Shown: positions 17,381 to 26,416, counted from the first letter of the stretch. The stretch is DNA of 64,000 nt from Flavisolibacter nicotianae (GCF_003628535.1 NZ_RBCI01000001.1:620001-684000), one strand, 5' to 3'. Made by a program: numbers and translations. The notes: generated by a model from the letters alone, not told the origin.

Positions 17381-18613
17381 TTGCAGGAGATCGAAACAAG
17401 GCCGCAGTCTTATCTTCAGCGTGTGAAAATCATCAACCGCACTGTCCTGGTTTTGTCGCTGGTTTCGCTGTTTGCCGATATCGCCAGCGAAATGCTCTAC
17501 CCGATCATCCCGGTCTACCTGAAAGAGATCGGTTTTTCGTTTTTGCTGATTGGATTGCTGGAAGGGATGGCCAATTTCACCGCTGCCATCAGCAAAGGCT
17601 ATTTCGGGAAATGGAGCGACGAAAAAGGGCTGCGGCTTCCCTTCATCAAGCTCGGTTATTTTTTCAGCGGCATTTCCAAACCCCTGATGGCGGCATTCAC
17701 CTACCCGTTGTGGATCTTTTTTGTGCGGGCAACCGACCGCCTGGGCAAGGGACTGCGAACCGCCGCCCGGGATGCCCTGCTTTCACAAAACGCCACGCCA
17801 GAAACCAAGGCCCGGGTGTTTGGCTTCCACCGGTCGATGGACACGCTGGGCGCTGCCATCGGGCCGGCGCTGGCGCTGCTGCTCTTTGTTGTCTTTCCCA
17901 AAAACTACATGCTGATCTTCCTGCTGGCGGGCATACCCGGCATTGTTTCCGTGCTCCTTGTTTTTTTGCTCAACGAAAAAAAGCAGCCGTCTTCCACGCT
18001 GGGCAAAGGCAATTTCTTTTCGTTTTTCCGGTACTGGAACATTGCCTCAACGCCGTACAAAAAACTCGTGACCGGCCTGTTGCTGTTTGCCCTTTTCAAC
18101 AGTGCCGACGTATTTCTGCTGTTGAAAACAAAAGAAGTGACGGGTGACGACCGCCTCACCATCGGTGCGTATATTTTGTACAACGTGGTGTTTGCCCTGG
18201 CGGCTTATCCACTCGGGGCACTGGCGGATAAAATCGGGATCAAAAAAGTTTTCCTGTCCGGGCTTTTGCTGTTTGCCGGCGTCTATGCGCTTTTTGCCTA
18301 TGCGCCGTCCGTTGTCACCATCTTTGTTGCCTTTGTTTTGTACGGGATTTATGCGGCCGCTACCGAAGGCATCACCAAGGCCTGGATCACCAATCTCTCG
18401 CATGGCGAAAACACGGCAACGGCCATTGGCTTTTACACGTCCTGCGAAAGCATCTGTGCGTTTTTTGCCAGCGTGCTTGCCGGTTGGATCTGGGGTGCAT
18501 TGGGCAGCGCCACGACGTTTTTTGCAACGGCCGGCGTTGCGGTGCTGGTGTTCTTCTATTTCCTGCTGGCCGATCGGCCGGCCCGTCAAAAGGCAACAGT
18601 TGCAGAAGCGTAA
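17381..18613 (+). CDS. MFS transporter
   Basis: Major-facilitator membrane transporter of about 410 residues and 12 segments. The first helix is FLVLSLVSLF-like (VLVLSLVSLFADIASEMLY), and the cytoplasmic loop GKWSDEKGLRLP carries the typical MFS motif A spacing; a second such loop is GALADKIGIKK. DxxRTAARDALLSQ (after LGKGLRTAARDA) resembles a group of bacterial efflux MFS proteins. No ATG begins the frame: TTG at 17381 or GTG at 17423 are the candidates, with the latter giving a shorter cytoplasmic tail. The substrate is unknown. Confidence 0.85.
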   Translation: MQEIETRPQSYLQRVKIINRTVLVLSLVSLFADIASEMLYPIIPVYLKEIGFSFLLIGLLEGMANFTAAISKGYFGKWSDEKGLRLPFIKLGYFFSGISKPLMAAFTYPLWIFFVRATDRLGKGLRTAARDALLSQNATPETKARVFGFHRSMDTLGAAIGPALALLLFVVFPKNYMLIFLLAGIPGIVSVLLVFLLNEKKQPSSTLGKGNFFSFFRYWNIASTPYKKLVTGLLLFALFNSADVFLLLKTKEVTGDDRLTIGAYILYNVVFALAAYPLGALADKIGIKKVFLSGLLLFAGVYALFAYAPSVVTIFVAFVLYGIYAAATEGITKAWITNLSHGENTATAIGFYTSCESICAFFASVLAGWIWGALGSATTFFATAGVAVLVFFYFLLADRPARQKATVAEA

Positions 18614-18634
18614 AATCGTTTTTACCTTTTGGGA

Positions 18635-20704
18635 ATGGCTGCACGGCTCTGGCACAAAGCCCCGTTTGTCCGTTTGCTGGCTGCATTGGCAGGCGGCGTC
18701 GTGCTGCAATGGTATGGGCAATTCCCGCTAACAGCGCTGCTTCTTTGTTTTGCGTGCTGTCTCTCTTCGCTGCTTCTTTACTCTGTATTGCCGTTGCGCT
18801 GGCGATACAGGCTGCGGGTAAGCAATGGCCTTGCACTCCTGTTGCTGCTGGTAGCCCTGGGCGGCATTTCTGTTTGGCTGCACGATACGCGGAACAACCC
18901 GTTGTGGTTTGGCAATACATACCGCAACGGTGATTTTGTCCAGGTGATCCTGGAAGAACCCCTCGTGGAAAAAACAGCTTCGTACAAGGCACTGGCCACC
19001 GTGCATTCGCTGCGCACAAAAGCAGGCGAACGAAAAACAGAAGGAAGGATCATCCTCTATTTCAAAAAAGATTCGGCCCTGCCGCCGCTGCAATACGGCA
19101 GCCTGGTTGTTTTTCAACAAAACCTGCAACCTATTAAGAACGCAGGCAACCCCGGTAGCTTCGATTATCAAACCTACAGTCTTTTCCAGGGCATTACGCA
19201 CCAGGTGTACCTGGCGCCGTCCGATTTTGTTGTGCTGCCGGCCACACGGCAAGACAGGGTGCAGGCATTTATTTACAACAGTCGCTCCTGGGTCGTATCG
19301 ACACTGCAAAGGTTTATTCACGGCGAAAAGGAACAGGGTCTTGCCGAAGCGCTCCTGATCGGCTACAAGGATGACCTGGATAAAAACCTGGTGCAGGCCT
19401 ATTCCAATACCGGCGTGGTGCACATCATTGCCATTTCGGGATTACACTTAGGATTGATCTACTGGTTGCTGCTCCTGCTGACAAAGCCGCTCAAACATGT
19501 CCGCAAACTGCGTTGGCTGCGTTTACTCCTCATCATTTCTTCGCTTTGGCTGTTCAGCATCCTGGCCGGCGGCGGACCGTCGGTGCTACGGTCGGCACTG
19601 ATGTTCACCCTGATTGCAGGGAGTGAAATGGCCCTGCGAAAAACAAACATCATCAACACCCTTGCGTTCTCCGCCTTTGCGCTTCTTTGCATCAACCCGT
19701 TTTGGTTGTGGGATGTTGGTTTCCAGCTTTCGTATGGAGCGGTGCTGAGCATCGTGCTTTTCTTTCAGCCCATCTACAACTGGCTGCAGTTTCACAACCG
19801 GATGGTTGATTTTGTCTGGAAGCTGACAGCCGTCACCATCGCGGCGCAGATCCTTACGCTGCCCATCAGCATTTACCATTTTCACCAGATGCCGCTCCTG
19901 TTTTTGCTCACCAATTTTATCGCCGTACCGCTGAGCAGCTTGATCCTGATGGGAGAGATTTTGCTTTGTGCACTTTTCTTTCTTCCCGCTCTTGCCGGTT
20001 TTACGGGACTCCTTTTAAAAGCAGGTATTGCCTTCATGAACAGCTACATTGAAGGACTCGACCGGTTGCCGTTTTCCACCTGGAATTTTCTTTCGATCAA
20101 CCTGGTGCAGGCTATCCTGTTGCTGGTCTTTTTCCTGGCATTTTGCTACTGGCTGATGGAAAAGCAGCGGCGGCAGGCCTGGATTGCTTTTTCGTCGCTG
20201 GCTGTTTTTATGCTGATCAGGGGACATTCTTTTTTTGATGCCTACCGGCAAAAAAAACTGATCGTGTACAATGTGCCGAAACATCCTGCAATGGATATCA
20301 TCGACGGCAGGAGCTTTGCTTTTTGGGGCGATTCGTCGCTGCTGCTGGACGGCTTTGAACGGAACTTTCACCTGCAACCTTCCCGCGTCATGCACCGCAT
20401 TTCGCCGGCGACAACGGCAGCATTGCAAAAGGCTTTCGTGCTGGGTGGCAAACGGGTACTGGTGCTCGATGAAGCGATGGCTGTCCCTGATTCCGCAACA
20501 AGGCAAACGATCGATGTCGTGATCCTGTCGAAAAACCCAAAACTGTTTATGGCGGACCTGGCCAGGTCGTTTCAAATCGGGAAAGTAGTCATCGACGGCT
20601 CGGTGCCGCCGTGGAAGGCCACGCTGTGGAAAAAAGACTGCGACTCACTGCAAATCCCCTGTTCCAACGTCAGCGAGGATGGCGCCTTTGTGATGAACTG
20701 GTAG
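18635..20704 (+). CDS. comEC: ComEC/Rec2-type DNA channel protein
   Basis: Inner-membrane channel for single-stranded DNA uptake in natural transformation, about 690 residues. An N-terminal DUF4131-type region (about 1-200) is followed by the Competence domain with HIIAISGLHLGLIYW (about 268), GGGPSVLRSALMF (about 313) and WDVGFQLSYGAVLSIV (about 360). The C-terminal 130 residues resemble the reduced soluble domain of Bacteroidota ComEC and lack a HxHxDH metal site, so the nuclease-like function seen in Firmicutes is absent or done by another protein. ATG at 18635 is preferred to TTG at 18629. Confidence 0.92.
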   Translation: MAARLWHKAPFVRLLAALAGGVVLQWYGQFPLTALLLCFACCLSSLLLYSVLPLRWRYRLRVSNGLALLLLLVALGGISVWLHDTRNNPLWFGNTYRNGDFVQVILEEPLVEKTASYKALATVHSLRTKAGERKTEGRIILYFKKDSALPPLQYGSLVVFQQNLQPIKNAGNPGSFDYQTYSLFQGITHQVYLAPSDFVVLPATRQDRVQAFIYNSRSWVVSTLQRFIHGEKEQGLAEALLIGYKDDLDKNLVQAYSNTGVVHIIAISGLHLGLIYWLLLLLTKPLKHVRKLRWLRLLLIISSLWLFSILAGGGPSVLRSALMFTLIAGSEMALRKTNIINTLAFSAFALLCINPFWLWDVGFQLSYGAVLSIVLFFQPIYNWLQFHNRMVDFVWKLTAVTIAAQILTLPISIYHFHQMPLLFLLTNFIAVPLSSLILMGEILLCALFFLPALAGFTGLLLKAGIAFMNSYIEGLDRLPFSTWNFLSINLVQAILLLVFFLAFCYWLMEKQRRQAWIAFSSLAVFMLIRGHSFFDAYRQKKLIVYNVPKHPAMDIIDGRSFAFWGDSSLLLDGFERNFHLQPSRVMHRISPATTAALQKAFVLGGKRVLVLDEAMAVPDSATRQTIDVVILSKNPKLFMADLARSFQIGKVVIDGSVPPWKATLWKKDCDSLQIPCSNVSEDGAFVMNW

Positions 20705-20709
20705 CTCTC

Positions 20710-20752
20710 TTGACAGACCTCGGAGGTTTTGAAAACCTCCGAGGTCTGTCAA
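20710..20752. repeat. 43-bp perfect palindrome
   Basis: 21-base arms (20710-20730 and 20732-20752) are exact reverse complements around a single G; the core is GACAGACCTCGGAGG. It begins six bases after the comEC stop. It lacks a following T run, so it is not a standard terminator. I recall this sequence as common in Bacteroidota genomes, which would make it a REP-like dispersed repeat, but I cannot verify that here. Confidence 0.85.
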
Positions 20753-20782
20753 AACCAGTGAGGTCGTTAACACAATGCATCC

Positions 20783-20790
20783 TACTTTTG
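20783..20790 (+). promoter_or_regulatory. purH -7 promoter element
   Basis: TACTTTTG, an exact TAnnTTTG match, lies 18 bases before the purH ATG at 20809. Confidence 0.55.
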
Positions 20791-20808
20791 CGGCTCATTC
20801 GCACAATC

Positions 20809-22317
20809 ATGGATAAGAAAATCACCTCTGCACTCATCTCCGTTTTTTACAAAGACGGTCTCGAACCCGTTGTTCAACAGTTAAAAGCCATGGGCGCCAC
20901 CATCTACTCTACGGGTGGTACCCAAAAATTCATTGAAGACCTGGGCATCGATGTCGTTCCGGTGGAAAACCTCACCTCCTATCCTTCCATCCTGGGCGGA
21001 CGGGTAAAGACACTCCACCCTTCCGTTTTTGGAGGCATCCTCGGCAGACGGAACAACGAGACCGACATACAGGAAATGCAGCAGTATAACATTCCCATCC
21101 TTGACCTTGTGATCGTTGACCTCTACCCGTTTGAAGAAACCCTGGCGCAGACAAAGGACGAAAAAGCCATCATTGAAAAAATCGATATCGGCGGACCTTC
21201 CATGATTCGTGCCGCCGCCAAAAACTTTGCAGATGTAACCGTGATTGCCTCCAAGGAAGATTACCAGCCGCTGGTTGACCTGCTTCAAAAGAAAAGCGGC
21301 AGCATTTCGCTGGAGCAGCGCAAAACCTTTGCGGCAAAAGCCTTTCAGGTAGTGGCCAATTACGACATTGCCATCAACAACTATTTCAATGCATCGTCGC
21401 CGCTGACCGTGATTGGTGCCGGCCCCCAAACACCCCTGCGCTACGGCGAGAACCCGCACCAGAAAGCCGTTTTCTTCGGCAACCTCTCTGGCTGCTTTGA
21501 CCAGCTGCACGGCAAGGAAATTTCGTACAACAACCTGGTGGACATTGACGCGGCCATTGAGCTGATTAAAGAATTTACCGACACGACCTTTGCCATCATC
21601 AAACACACGAACGTTTGCGGTATTGCCAGCAGGAACTCCGCTGCGGACGCCTGGAAGGATGCGCTGGCCGGTGATCCCGAGAGCGCATTCGGCGGCGTGC
21701 TGGTTTGCAACAAAGAGATCGATGCCGCAACGGCCGATGCGATCAACGAGATCTTTTTTGAAGTGCTGCTCGCACCCTCCTTTGCTGCCGATGCATTGGA
21801 AAAGCTGAAAACAAAAAAGAACCGCATTTTGCTGCAACTGAAAAACACCGACACCACATCCAACATTTACAAGAATGTCGTGAATGGCACCTTGCAACAA
21901 GGCAAAGACGAAGGCAATTACGAAAAATGGGAAGAAGCCGGCGGCCGCGAAACCACCGCTTCGGAAAAAGAAGATCTGCTGTTTGCCAACATTGTTTGCA
22001 AGCACCTGAAAAGTAACGCCATCGCCCTTGTCAAAAACAGGCAACTCGTGGGTAAGGGCTGCGGACAAACCAGCCGTATCGATGCCCTGCGCCATGCCGT
22101 GGAGAAAGCAAAGCAGTTCAATTTCGATTTGAACGGCGCCGTGATGGCCAGCGATGCCTTCTTCCCTTTTAACGACTGTGTGAAGATGGGGCACGACGTT
22201 GGCATCACCGCTTTCATCGAACCCGGTGGCTCCATCCGCGACAAAGACAGCATTGCGTATTGCCAGGAAAACAACCTGGCGCTGGTGATGACGGGCCTGC
22301 GGCATTTCAGGCATTAA
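20809..22317 (+). CDS. purH: Bifunctional AICAR transformylase / IMP cyclohydrolase
   Basis: Catalyses the last two steps of IMP synthesis; cytoplasmic, 502 residues. The N-terminal MGS-like cyclohydrolase domain opens with ITSALISVFYKDGLEPVV and has STGGTQKFIEDLG (about 31), GGRVKTLHPSVFGGIL (about 63) and DLYPFEETL. The transformylase domain has LRYGENPHQKAVFFG (about 209), the catalytic Lys-His in FAIIKHTNVCG (about 263), and DAFFPFNDCVKMGHDVGITAFIEPGGS (about 448-474, read in two parts). ATG at 20809 is chosen over an upstream extension that would run through the palindrome and promoter. Confidence 0.97.
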   Translation: MDKKITSALISVFYKDGLEPVVQQLKAMGATIYSTGGTQKFIEDLGIDVVPVENLTSYPSILGGRVKTLHPSVFGGILGRRNNETDIQEMQQYNIPILDLVIVDLYPFEETLAQTKDEKAIIEKIDIGGPSMIRAAAKNFADVTVIASKEDYQPLVDLLQKKSGSISLEQRKTFAAKAFQVVANYDIAINNYFNASSPLTVIGAGPQTPLRYGENPHQKAVFFGNLSGCFDQLHGKEISYNNLVDIDAAIELIKEFTDTTFAIIKHTNVCGIASRNSAADAWKDALAGDPESAFGGVLVCNKEIDAATADAINEIFFEVLLAPSFAADALEKLKTKKNRILLQLKNTDTTSNIYKNVVNGTLQQGKDEGNYEKWEEAGGRETTASEKEDLLFANIVCKHLKSNAIALVKNRQLVGKGCGQTSRIDALRHAVEKAKQFNFDLNGAVMASDAFFPFNDCVKMGHDVGITAFIEPGGSIRDKDSIAYCQENNLALVMTGLRHFRH

Positions 22318-22408
22318 CCTCACCCCGGCCACCAAAGGAAGGAGTGGCTCGGCACAGACCTGCGGCCTCCCCAAATCCCTCCGGGGAGGGCTTTCCATCG
22401 CACAGACC
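22318..22408 (+). mobile_element. Decayed copy of the C6/G6 hairpin-end element after purH
   Basis: Starting at the purH stop, CCACCAAAGGAAGGAGTGGC (22329-22348) aligns with the left end of the nadE and kynA elements (CCCCCCAGGGAGGGAGTGGC), and the next bases GGCACAGACC resemble GAAGCACAGAGCC in the kynA copy. A second C-rich/G-rich half, CCTCCCCAAATCCCTCCGGG, follows at 22367-22386 and again ends in GCACAGACC (22400-22408). The interior is gone. The relationship is inferred from these short matches. Confidence 0.55.
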
Positions 22409-22429
22409 CTTGCTTTTGCACGATATAAC

Positions 22430-22465
22430 GAAGCCTTCATCATTCATTTTGATGGAGGCTTTTTG
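22430..22465 (+). terminator. Terminator after purH
   Basis: AAGCCTTCATCA pairs with TGATGGAGGCTT (one G-T pair), followed by a T5 run. Confidence 0.8.
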
Positions 22466-22603
22466 CTGCCGTTTGGCGTCCCTGCCAACGGCATTTCTTT
22501 TGCCCCGAAAGAGCAATATATTTTATGTCACCAGCAATAGAATAGCCATTGAGCATCCGTTGCGTCGCACTCTTCAGCGTTCGGAACGCAGGGCGGCAAA
22601 AAA

Positions 22604-22632
22604 GAATTCCATCCCTCAGAGGGATGGAATTC
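22604..22632. repeat. 29-bp perfect palindrome
   Basis: GAATTCCATCCCTC and GAGGGATGGAATTC are exact reverse complements around one A. It lies 45 bases beyond the glycosyltransferase stop, in a spacer of about 360 bases that also holds the decayed element and the purH terminator. It has no T run. Probably a dispersed repeat rather than a terminator. Confidence 0.8.
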
Positions 22633-22676
22633 TTCGGCCGATTAAACATATCCTGGCCGAGCTAAACATGTGTTGG

Positions 22677-23450
22677 CTACACTCCGCTTTTCGACGCGAC
22701 GGGAGAGACCCGCTCATACATCTTCCGCTTCAGCAATCCCCATTTGCACAGGCGGTGCACCAGCGATACCCGCAACACACCCAATCCGTAGATCGAACTT
22801 CGTTTGAAATTGATGCTGGAGGCTTCTTCAAAATACTTGGTCGGGCAGGTTACTTCTGCCACTTCGTATCCAAAATAGATGATCTGCGAAATCATTTCGT
22901 TGTCGAAAACAAAATCATCGCTGTCGATTTCGTAATTCACTGTTTGCAGCACTTCCCGCGAGAAAGCACGATAGCCTGTGTGGTATTCCGAGAGCTTCTG
23001 TCCTACCAAAATATTTTGCGTAAAGGTGAGCACCCGGTTGGCGATGTACTTGTATAGGGGCATCCCGCCACGCAGGGCACCGTTGCCAAGGATGCGGGAT
23101 CCCATCACCACGTGGTAAAGATTGTTGGCGATCAAATAGGCCATGGAGGGAATCAGCATGGGCGTGTACTGGTAATCGGGATGCAGCATGATCACGATGT
23201 CGGCGCCCAGTTCCAGCGCCTTGTTGTAGCAGCTTTTCTGGTTGCCGCCATAGCCGCGGTTGCGTTGGTGCTCTACGATATGACGAATGCCAATCTCCCT
23301 GGCCTTTTGCACGGTTTCGTCCTTGCTCAGGTCATCCACCAGCACCACGTCGTCCACGATGTCAAAAGGAATCTCCCTGTAGGTTTGTTCCAGCGTCTTT
23401 GCTGCATTGTAAGCAGGCAGGACTACCACAATTTTTTTTCCGTTCAGCAT
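22677..23450 (-). CDS. Family 2 glycosyltransferase (dolichyl-phosphate-mannose-synthase-like)
   Basis: A 257-residue soluble GT-A enzyme that moves a sugar from a nucleotide donor to a lipid phosphate or glycan acceptor. It opens with KKIVVVLPAYNAAKTLEQTY, then DDVVLVDDLSKDET (about 35), EHQRNRGYGGNQKSCYNKAL (about 60) and the metal-site IVIMLHPDYQY (about 86), where HPD takes the place of the usual DxD. SEYHTGYRAFSREVL (about 160) is typical of the DPM1-like group. ATG at 23450 is chosen since it opens the conserved first strand and lies next to a -7 box. The acceptor is unknown. Confidence 0.88.
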   Translation of the reverse strand: MLNGKKIVVVLPAYNAAKTLEQTYREIPFDIVDDVVLVDDLSKDETVQKAREIGIRHIVEHQRNRGYGGNQKSCYNKALELGADIVIMLHPDYQYTPMLIPSMAYLIANNLYHVVMGSRILGNGALRGGMPLYKYIANRVLTFTQNILVGQKLSEYHTGYRAFSREVLQTVNYEIDSDDFVFDNEMISQIIYFGYEVAEVTCPTKYFEEASSINFKRSSIYGLGVLRVSLVHRLCKWGLLKRKMYERVSPVASKSGV

Positions 23451-23457
23451 GAGGCGG

Positions 23458-23465
23458 CAAAAGTA
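23458..23465 (-). promoter_or_regulatory. -7 promoter element for the glycosyltransferase
   Basis: Minus-strand TACTTTTG, seven bases before the ATG at 23450, so the transcript would have almost no leader. Confidence 0.5.
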
Positions 23466-23614
23466 AGCGTCCTGCTGCATTTGCAGGCAGCGAAGCTGCA
23501 CAGGACCGGAATTTGAGACGTCTGCCGTTTCCTCCTGTTGGCCAGGACGCCTAACCAGCGCAAATCAACCCACCGCAGCGGGTGATTGGGAACAATGATT
23601 TATTTTCACGGCCT

Positions 23615-24409
23615 ATGTCGTCGTTAACATTCACTTTGATCCAGACAGCGCTCCATTGGGAAGACAAGAAGGCCAACCTGCAGATGCTGGAAGAAAAAAT
23701 CAACAGCATCCGCGAAAAAACACAGGTGGTGGTATTGCCGGAAATGTTCAGCACCGGTTTCAGCATGAAGCCGGAGCAACTGGCCGAAACCATGGAAGGC
23801 GAAACGCTGGCCTGGATGAAGCGGATTGCTGCCGCGAAGAAAATCATCCTCACCGGCAGCGTCATCATCGAAGAGGACGGCAATTATTTCAACCGCTCCA
23901 TCTGGATGTTACCGACCGGGGAATATGGCTATTATGACAAGCGGCACCTCTTTGCCTTTGCCGAAGAAGACAGGCATTATACCGGCGGCACCAGCCGCTT
24001 TATTGCGTCGGCCAATGGGCTGAAATTAAACCTGCTGGTGTGCTACGACCTGCGTTTCCCGGTGTGGGCACGGCAGCAGTTTGACGAGGAACAAAACTTC
24101 GAATACGATGTGCTGATCTATGTGGCCAACTGGCCCGAGCGCCGCAACACGGCCTGGAAAACCTTGCTGCAGGCAAGAGCCATCGAAAACCAGTGCTACG
24201 TGATTGGCGTAAACCGCGTGGGCAACGACGGCAACGGCATTTATCACAGCGGCGACAGCATGGTGGTTTCTCCACTGGGCGAAGTGCTTTACCACAAGGC
24301 ACACGACGAGGACATTTTCACCATCACGCTGAAAAAAGACGACCTCGATGAGGTGCGAAAGAAGTTCCAGTTCTGGCGGGATGCAGACGACTTCCAGATC
24401 GAACCGTAA
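23615..24409 (+). CDS. Nitrilase-superfamily omega-amidase (YafV-like)
   Basis: A 264-residue carbon-nitrogen hydrolase. The catalytic triad is visible: Glu in VVVLPEMFSTGFSM (about 43), Lys in YGYYDKRHLFAF (about 110) and Cys in LLVCYDLRFPVWAR (about 144). Spacing and the phrases NWPERRNTAWKTLLQARAIENQ-like (about 173-190) and GVNRVGNDGNGIYHSGDSM match the YafV/omega-amidase branch, which deaminates alpha-keto-glutaramate and alpha-ketosuccinamate. The ATG at 23615 is preferred to a GTG 33 bases earlier, since family proteins begin close to the first strand. Confidence 0.9.
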   Translation: MSSLTFTLIQTALHWEDKKANLQMLEEKINSIREKTQVVVLPEMFSTGFSMKPEQLAETMEGETLAWMKRIAAAKKIILTGSVIIEEDGNYFNRSIWMLPTGEYGYYDKRHLFAFAEEDRHYTGGTSRFIASANGLKLNLLVCYDLRFPVWARQQFDEEQNFEYDVLIYVANWPERRNTAWKTLLQARAIENQCYVIGVNRVGNDGNGIYHSGDSMVVSPLGEVLYHKAHDEDIFTITLKKDDLDEVRKKFQFWRDADDFQIEP

Positions 24410-24426
24410 CCCGCAAAACAGCCTGC

Positions 24427-25137
24427 TTAGGATAGCTGCTTCATTACACCATTGCGATACAATTTGCCGATCGGAATTTCCGCATTGCCAATTTCCACCA
24501 GTTCGGTTGTAAACGATTTGATCTTGCCAAGGGAAACAATAAAGGAGCGGTGTGTGCGGACAAACTGTTTTTCCGGCAGCATGGCTTCCACGGAAGAAAT
24601 GGATTGCTTGGTCACGATCGTATTGCTACAGGTAAACACCTTGACATAATCTTTCATGCTTTCGATGTAAAGAATATCGCCCAGCACCACTTTCACCATC
24701 TTCCTGTCGGCACGGAAATACACAAACGATTCGTTTTTCTTTTCAGCAGGCAGCAGGGCTTCTTCCGCAAGCGGCTTACTGCCCTGCAGGGAAAACGCTT
24801 TGTTCACCGCTTTCAGAAACCGGTCAAACCGGACCGGCTTCATGAGGTAGTCCACCACATCCAGTTCGTAACCTTCCAGCGCATACTCCGGGTAAGCCGT
24901 TGTCAAAATCACCTTCGGCGGATGTTTGATGGTCTTCAGGAAATCGGTGCCGTTGAGTTGCGGCATGCGGATGTCCAGAAACAGGAGGTCAACGGCTTGC
25001 TGCTGCAAGGCGGCAAAAGCCTGGATAGCATTGGCACATTCACCCGCTACCTGCAGCATCGGCAGTTCTTCCACGTAGCGCCGGAGCACGTCACGTGCTG
25101 GGGGTTCGTCGTCAACGATCAGGCATTGTATGCGCAT
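24427..25137 (-). CDS. LytR/AlgR-family response regulator (REC-LytTR)
   Basis: A 236-residue two-component regulator. The receiver domain (1-120) has acidic pocket DDEPPAR, phospho-acceptor Asp in LLFLDIRMPQLNG (about 55) and the switch Lys in MKPVRFDR (about 103). The LytTR DNA-binding domain (about 135-235) has the usual YIESMKDYVKVFT and FVRTHRSFIVSLGKI. It lies seven bases downstream of its histidine kinase and surely forms one unit with it. Target genes are unknown; LytTR sites are short direct repeats I did not try to place. Confidence 0.95.
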   Translation of the reverse strand: MRIQCLIVDDEPPARDVLRRYVEELPMLQVAGECANAIQAFAALQQQAVDLLFLDIRMPQLNGTDFLKTIKHPPKVILTTAYPEYALEGYELDVVDYLMKPVRFDRFLKAVNKAFSLQGSKPLAEEALLPAEKKNESFVYFRADRKMVKVVLGDILYIESMKDYVKVFTCSNTIVTKQSISSVEAMLPEKQFVRTHRSFIVSLGKIKSFTTELVEIGNAEIPIGKLYRNGVMKQLS

Positions 25138-25144
25138 AAAAAAA

Positions 25145-26308
25145 TCAGTTTTCAAGAATGGCCATCGCCGGCGGGGGAGCCGCAACAGCAACGCCTTTCA
25201 TTCTTTCGAGTTCCAGTTTCAGGTTTACAATAAAAACTTCGTCTTCGCTGGTGATGGAAAGCTCGTGTTTACCGGGATAGAGCAACTGCAAGCGGCGGCG
25301 TACGTTTTCGATGCCGAGTCCCGGATGATTCGCCGGCTCTCCGCTCACGGCCTTGCTGTTGACCAACTGCACCGCCAGGAGGTTGCCCGTGATGGACACC
25401 TGCAGGTTAAGCCAGGGCTGTTCCAGCATATTGCTGATGCCATGCTTAAAGCAATTTTCTACAAAGGGCAGCAACAGGAGCGGCGCAATGGAAAACCCGT
25501 TGGCCTCTCCAGGGAAGTCCACGTGCAGGTCAAGCCTGTTACCGTAGCGGATAGTTTCCAGGCCGATGTAATCATCAATCATTTTCAGCTCTTTTTCCAG
25601 CGGAACCAGGGGTTGATTGCACTCGTACAACATGTAACGCAGGATATCCGAAAGACCCATGACCATCCGCGAAGCTGCCGGCGAAGTGTTTTGTGTGAAC
25701 GAGAAAATGTTGTTCAGCGTGTTGAACAAAAAATGCGGATGCACCTGCGCCTTTAACAACTGGAGTTGCGATTCAACGGCCACTTTTTGCAGTTGCAGGT
25801 TGCGCTGTCCTTCCACGTACCAATGCTTCATCAGCTTGATGGCAGCCGCCAGCCCGCCAACAGTAATACCGCCCCGAAGCCCGGCCAGGAAGGCCAGGTG
25901 AAAACTGCCTCTTTCCGCCGGACTGGTATGAACCTGCATCTGCAGACCCTGCGGCAAAACCGCCTCCCGCACCGGCAGCACGACGTAGATAGAAAGGAAG
26001 GAAGAGAGCAATGCCGTTGCAAGGATAAAAGCAAAGGTCCACAAAGCCGCCGACAGGTATTTGTTTCTCACCACGTAAACCGGGATAACAAAATACATGA
26101 GCGCATAGGATAAAAAAATATGAATCGGCAGAAACAACAGGGAGTCCAGCATCGTTTGCGGCAGGCGGTGCAGGTAGTCCATCGAGGGCGAAAGACTGAT
26201 AAAAGCATAGAGGAATCCCTGGAACACCGCCCAGAACAACCAGAAAGCCACGTGCCGCTTGACACGCTGATGAGGGGCATTGGAAAAGATGAACGGGTGC
26301 TGATTCAT
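25145..26308 (-). CDS. LytS/YpdA-type sensor histidine kinase
   Basis: Membrane sensor kinase of 387 residues. Four hydrophobic segments in the first 150 residues form the input region, with a short extracytoplasmic loop. They are followed by the His_kinase domain with phospho-acceptor His in KAQVHPHFLFNTLNNIFS (about 192) and a HATPase domain with PLLLLPFVENCFKHGIS (N box, about 288) and HPGLGIENVRRRLQLLYPG split near 345-360. This is the standard partner of LytTR regulators, here the next gene. The signal sensed is unknown. Confidence 0.94.
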   Translation of the reverse strand: MNQHPFIFSNAPHQRVKRHVAFWLFWAVFQGFLYAFISLSPSMDYLHRLPQTMLDSLLFLPIHIFLSYALMYFVIPVYVVRNKYLSAALWTFAFILATALLSSFLSIYVVLPVREAVLPQGLQMQVHTSPAERGSFHLAFLAGLRGGITVGGLAAAIKLMKHWYVEGQRNLQLQKVAVESQLQLLKAQVHPHFLFNTLNNIFSFTQNTSPAASRMVMGLSDILRYMLYECNQPLVPLEKELKMIDDYIGLETIRYGNRLDLHVDFPGEANGFSIAPLLLLPFVENCFKHGISNMLEQPWLNLQVSITGNLLAVQLVNSKAVSGEPANHPGLGIENVRRRLQLLYPGKHELSITSEDEVFIVNLKLELERMKGVAVAAPPPAMAILEN

Positions 26309-26416
26309 GACTCTCTTTTAAAGATACAACATCAGCAAAGCAAGCGGCGGCGGGATTGCCGGAAGGAACTGTTTTGAAGACAAACAGCATTTAGCGATGA
26401 CAAATGGTGGTGCTAA

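Noticed and set aside
20200-20704. Metallo-beta-lactamase nuclease domain at the ComEC C-terminus
   Set aside because: No HxHxDH metal motif is present; the reduced C-terminal domain is usual for the phylum.
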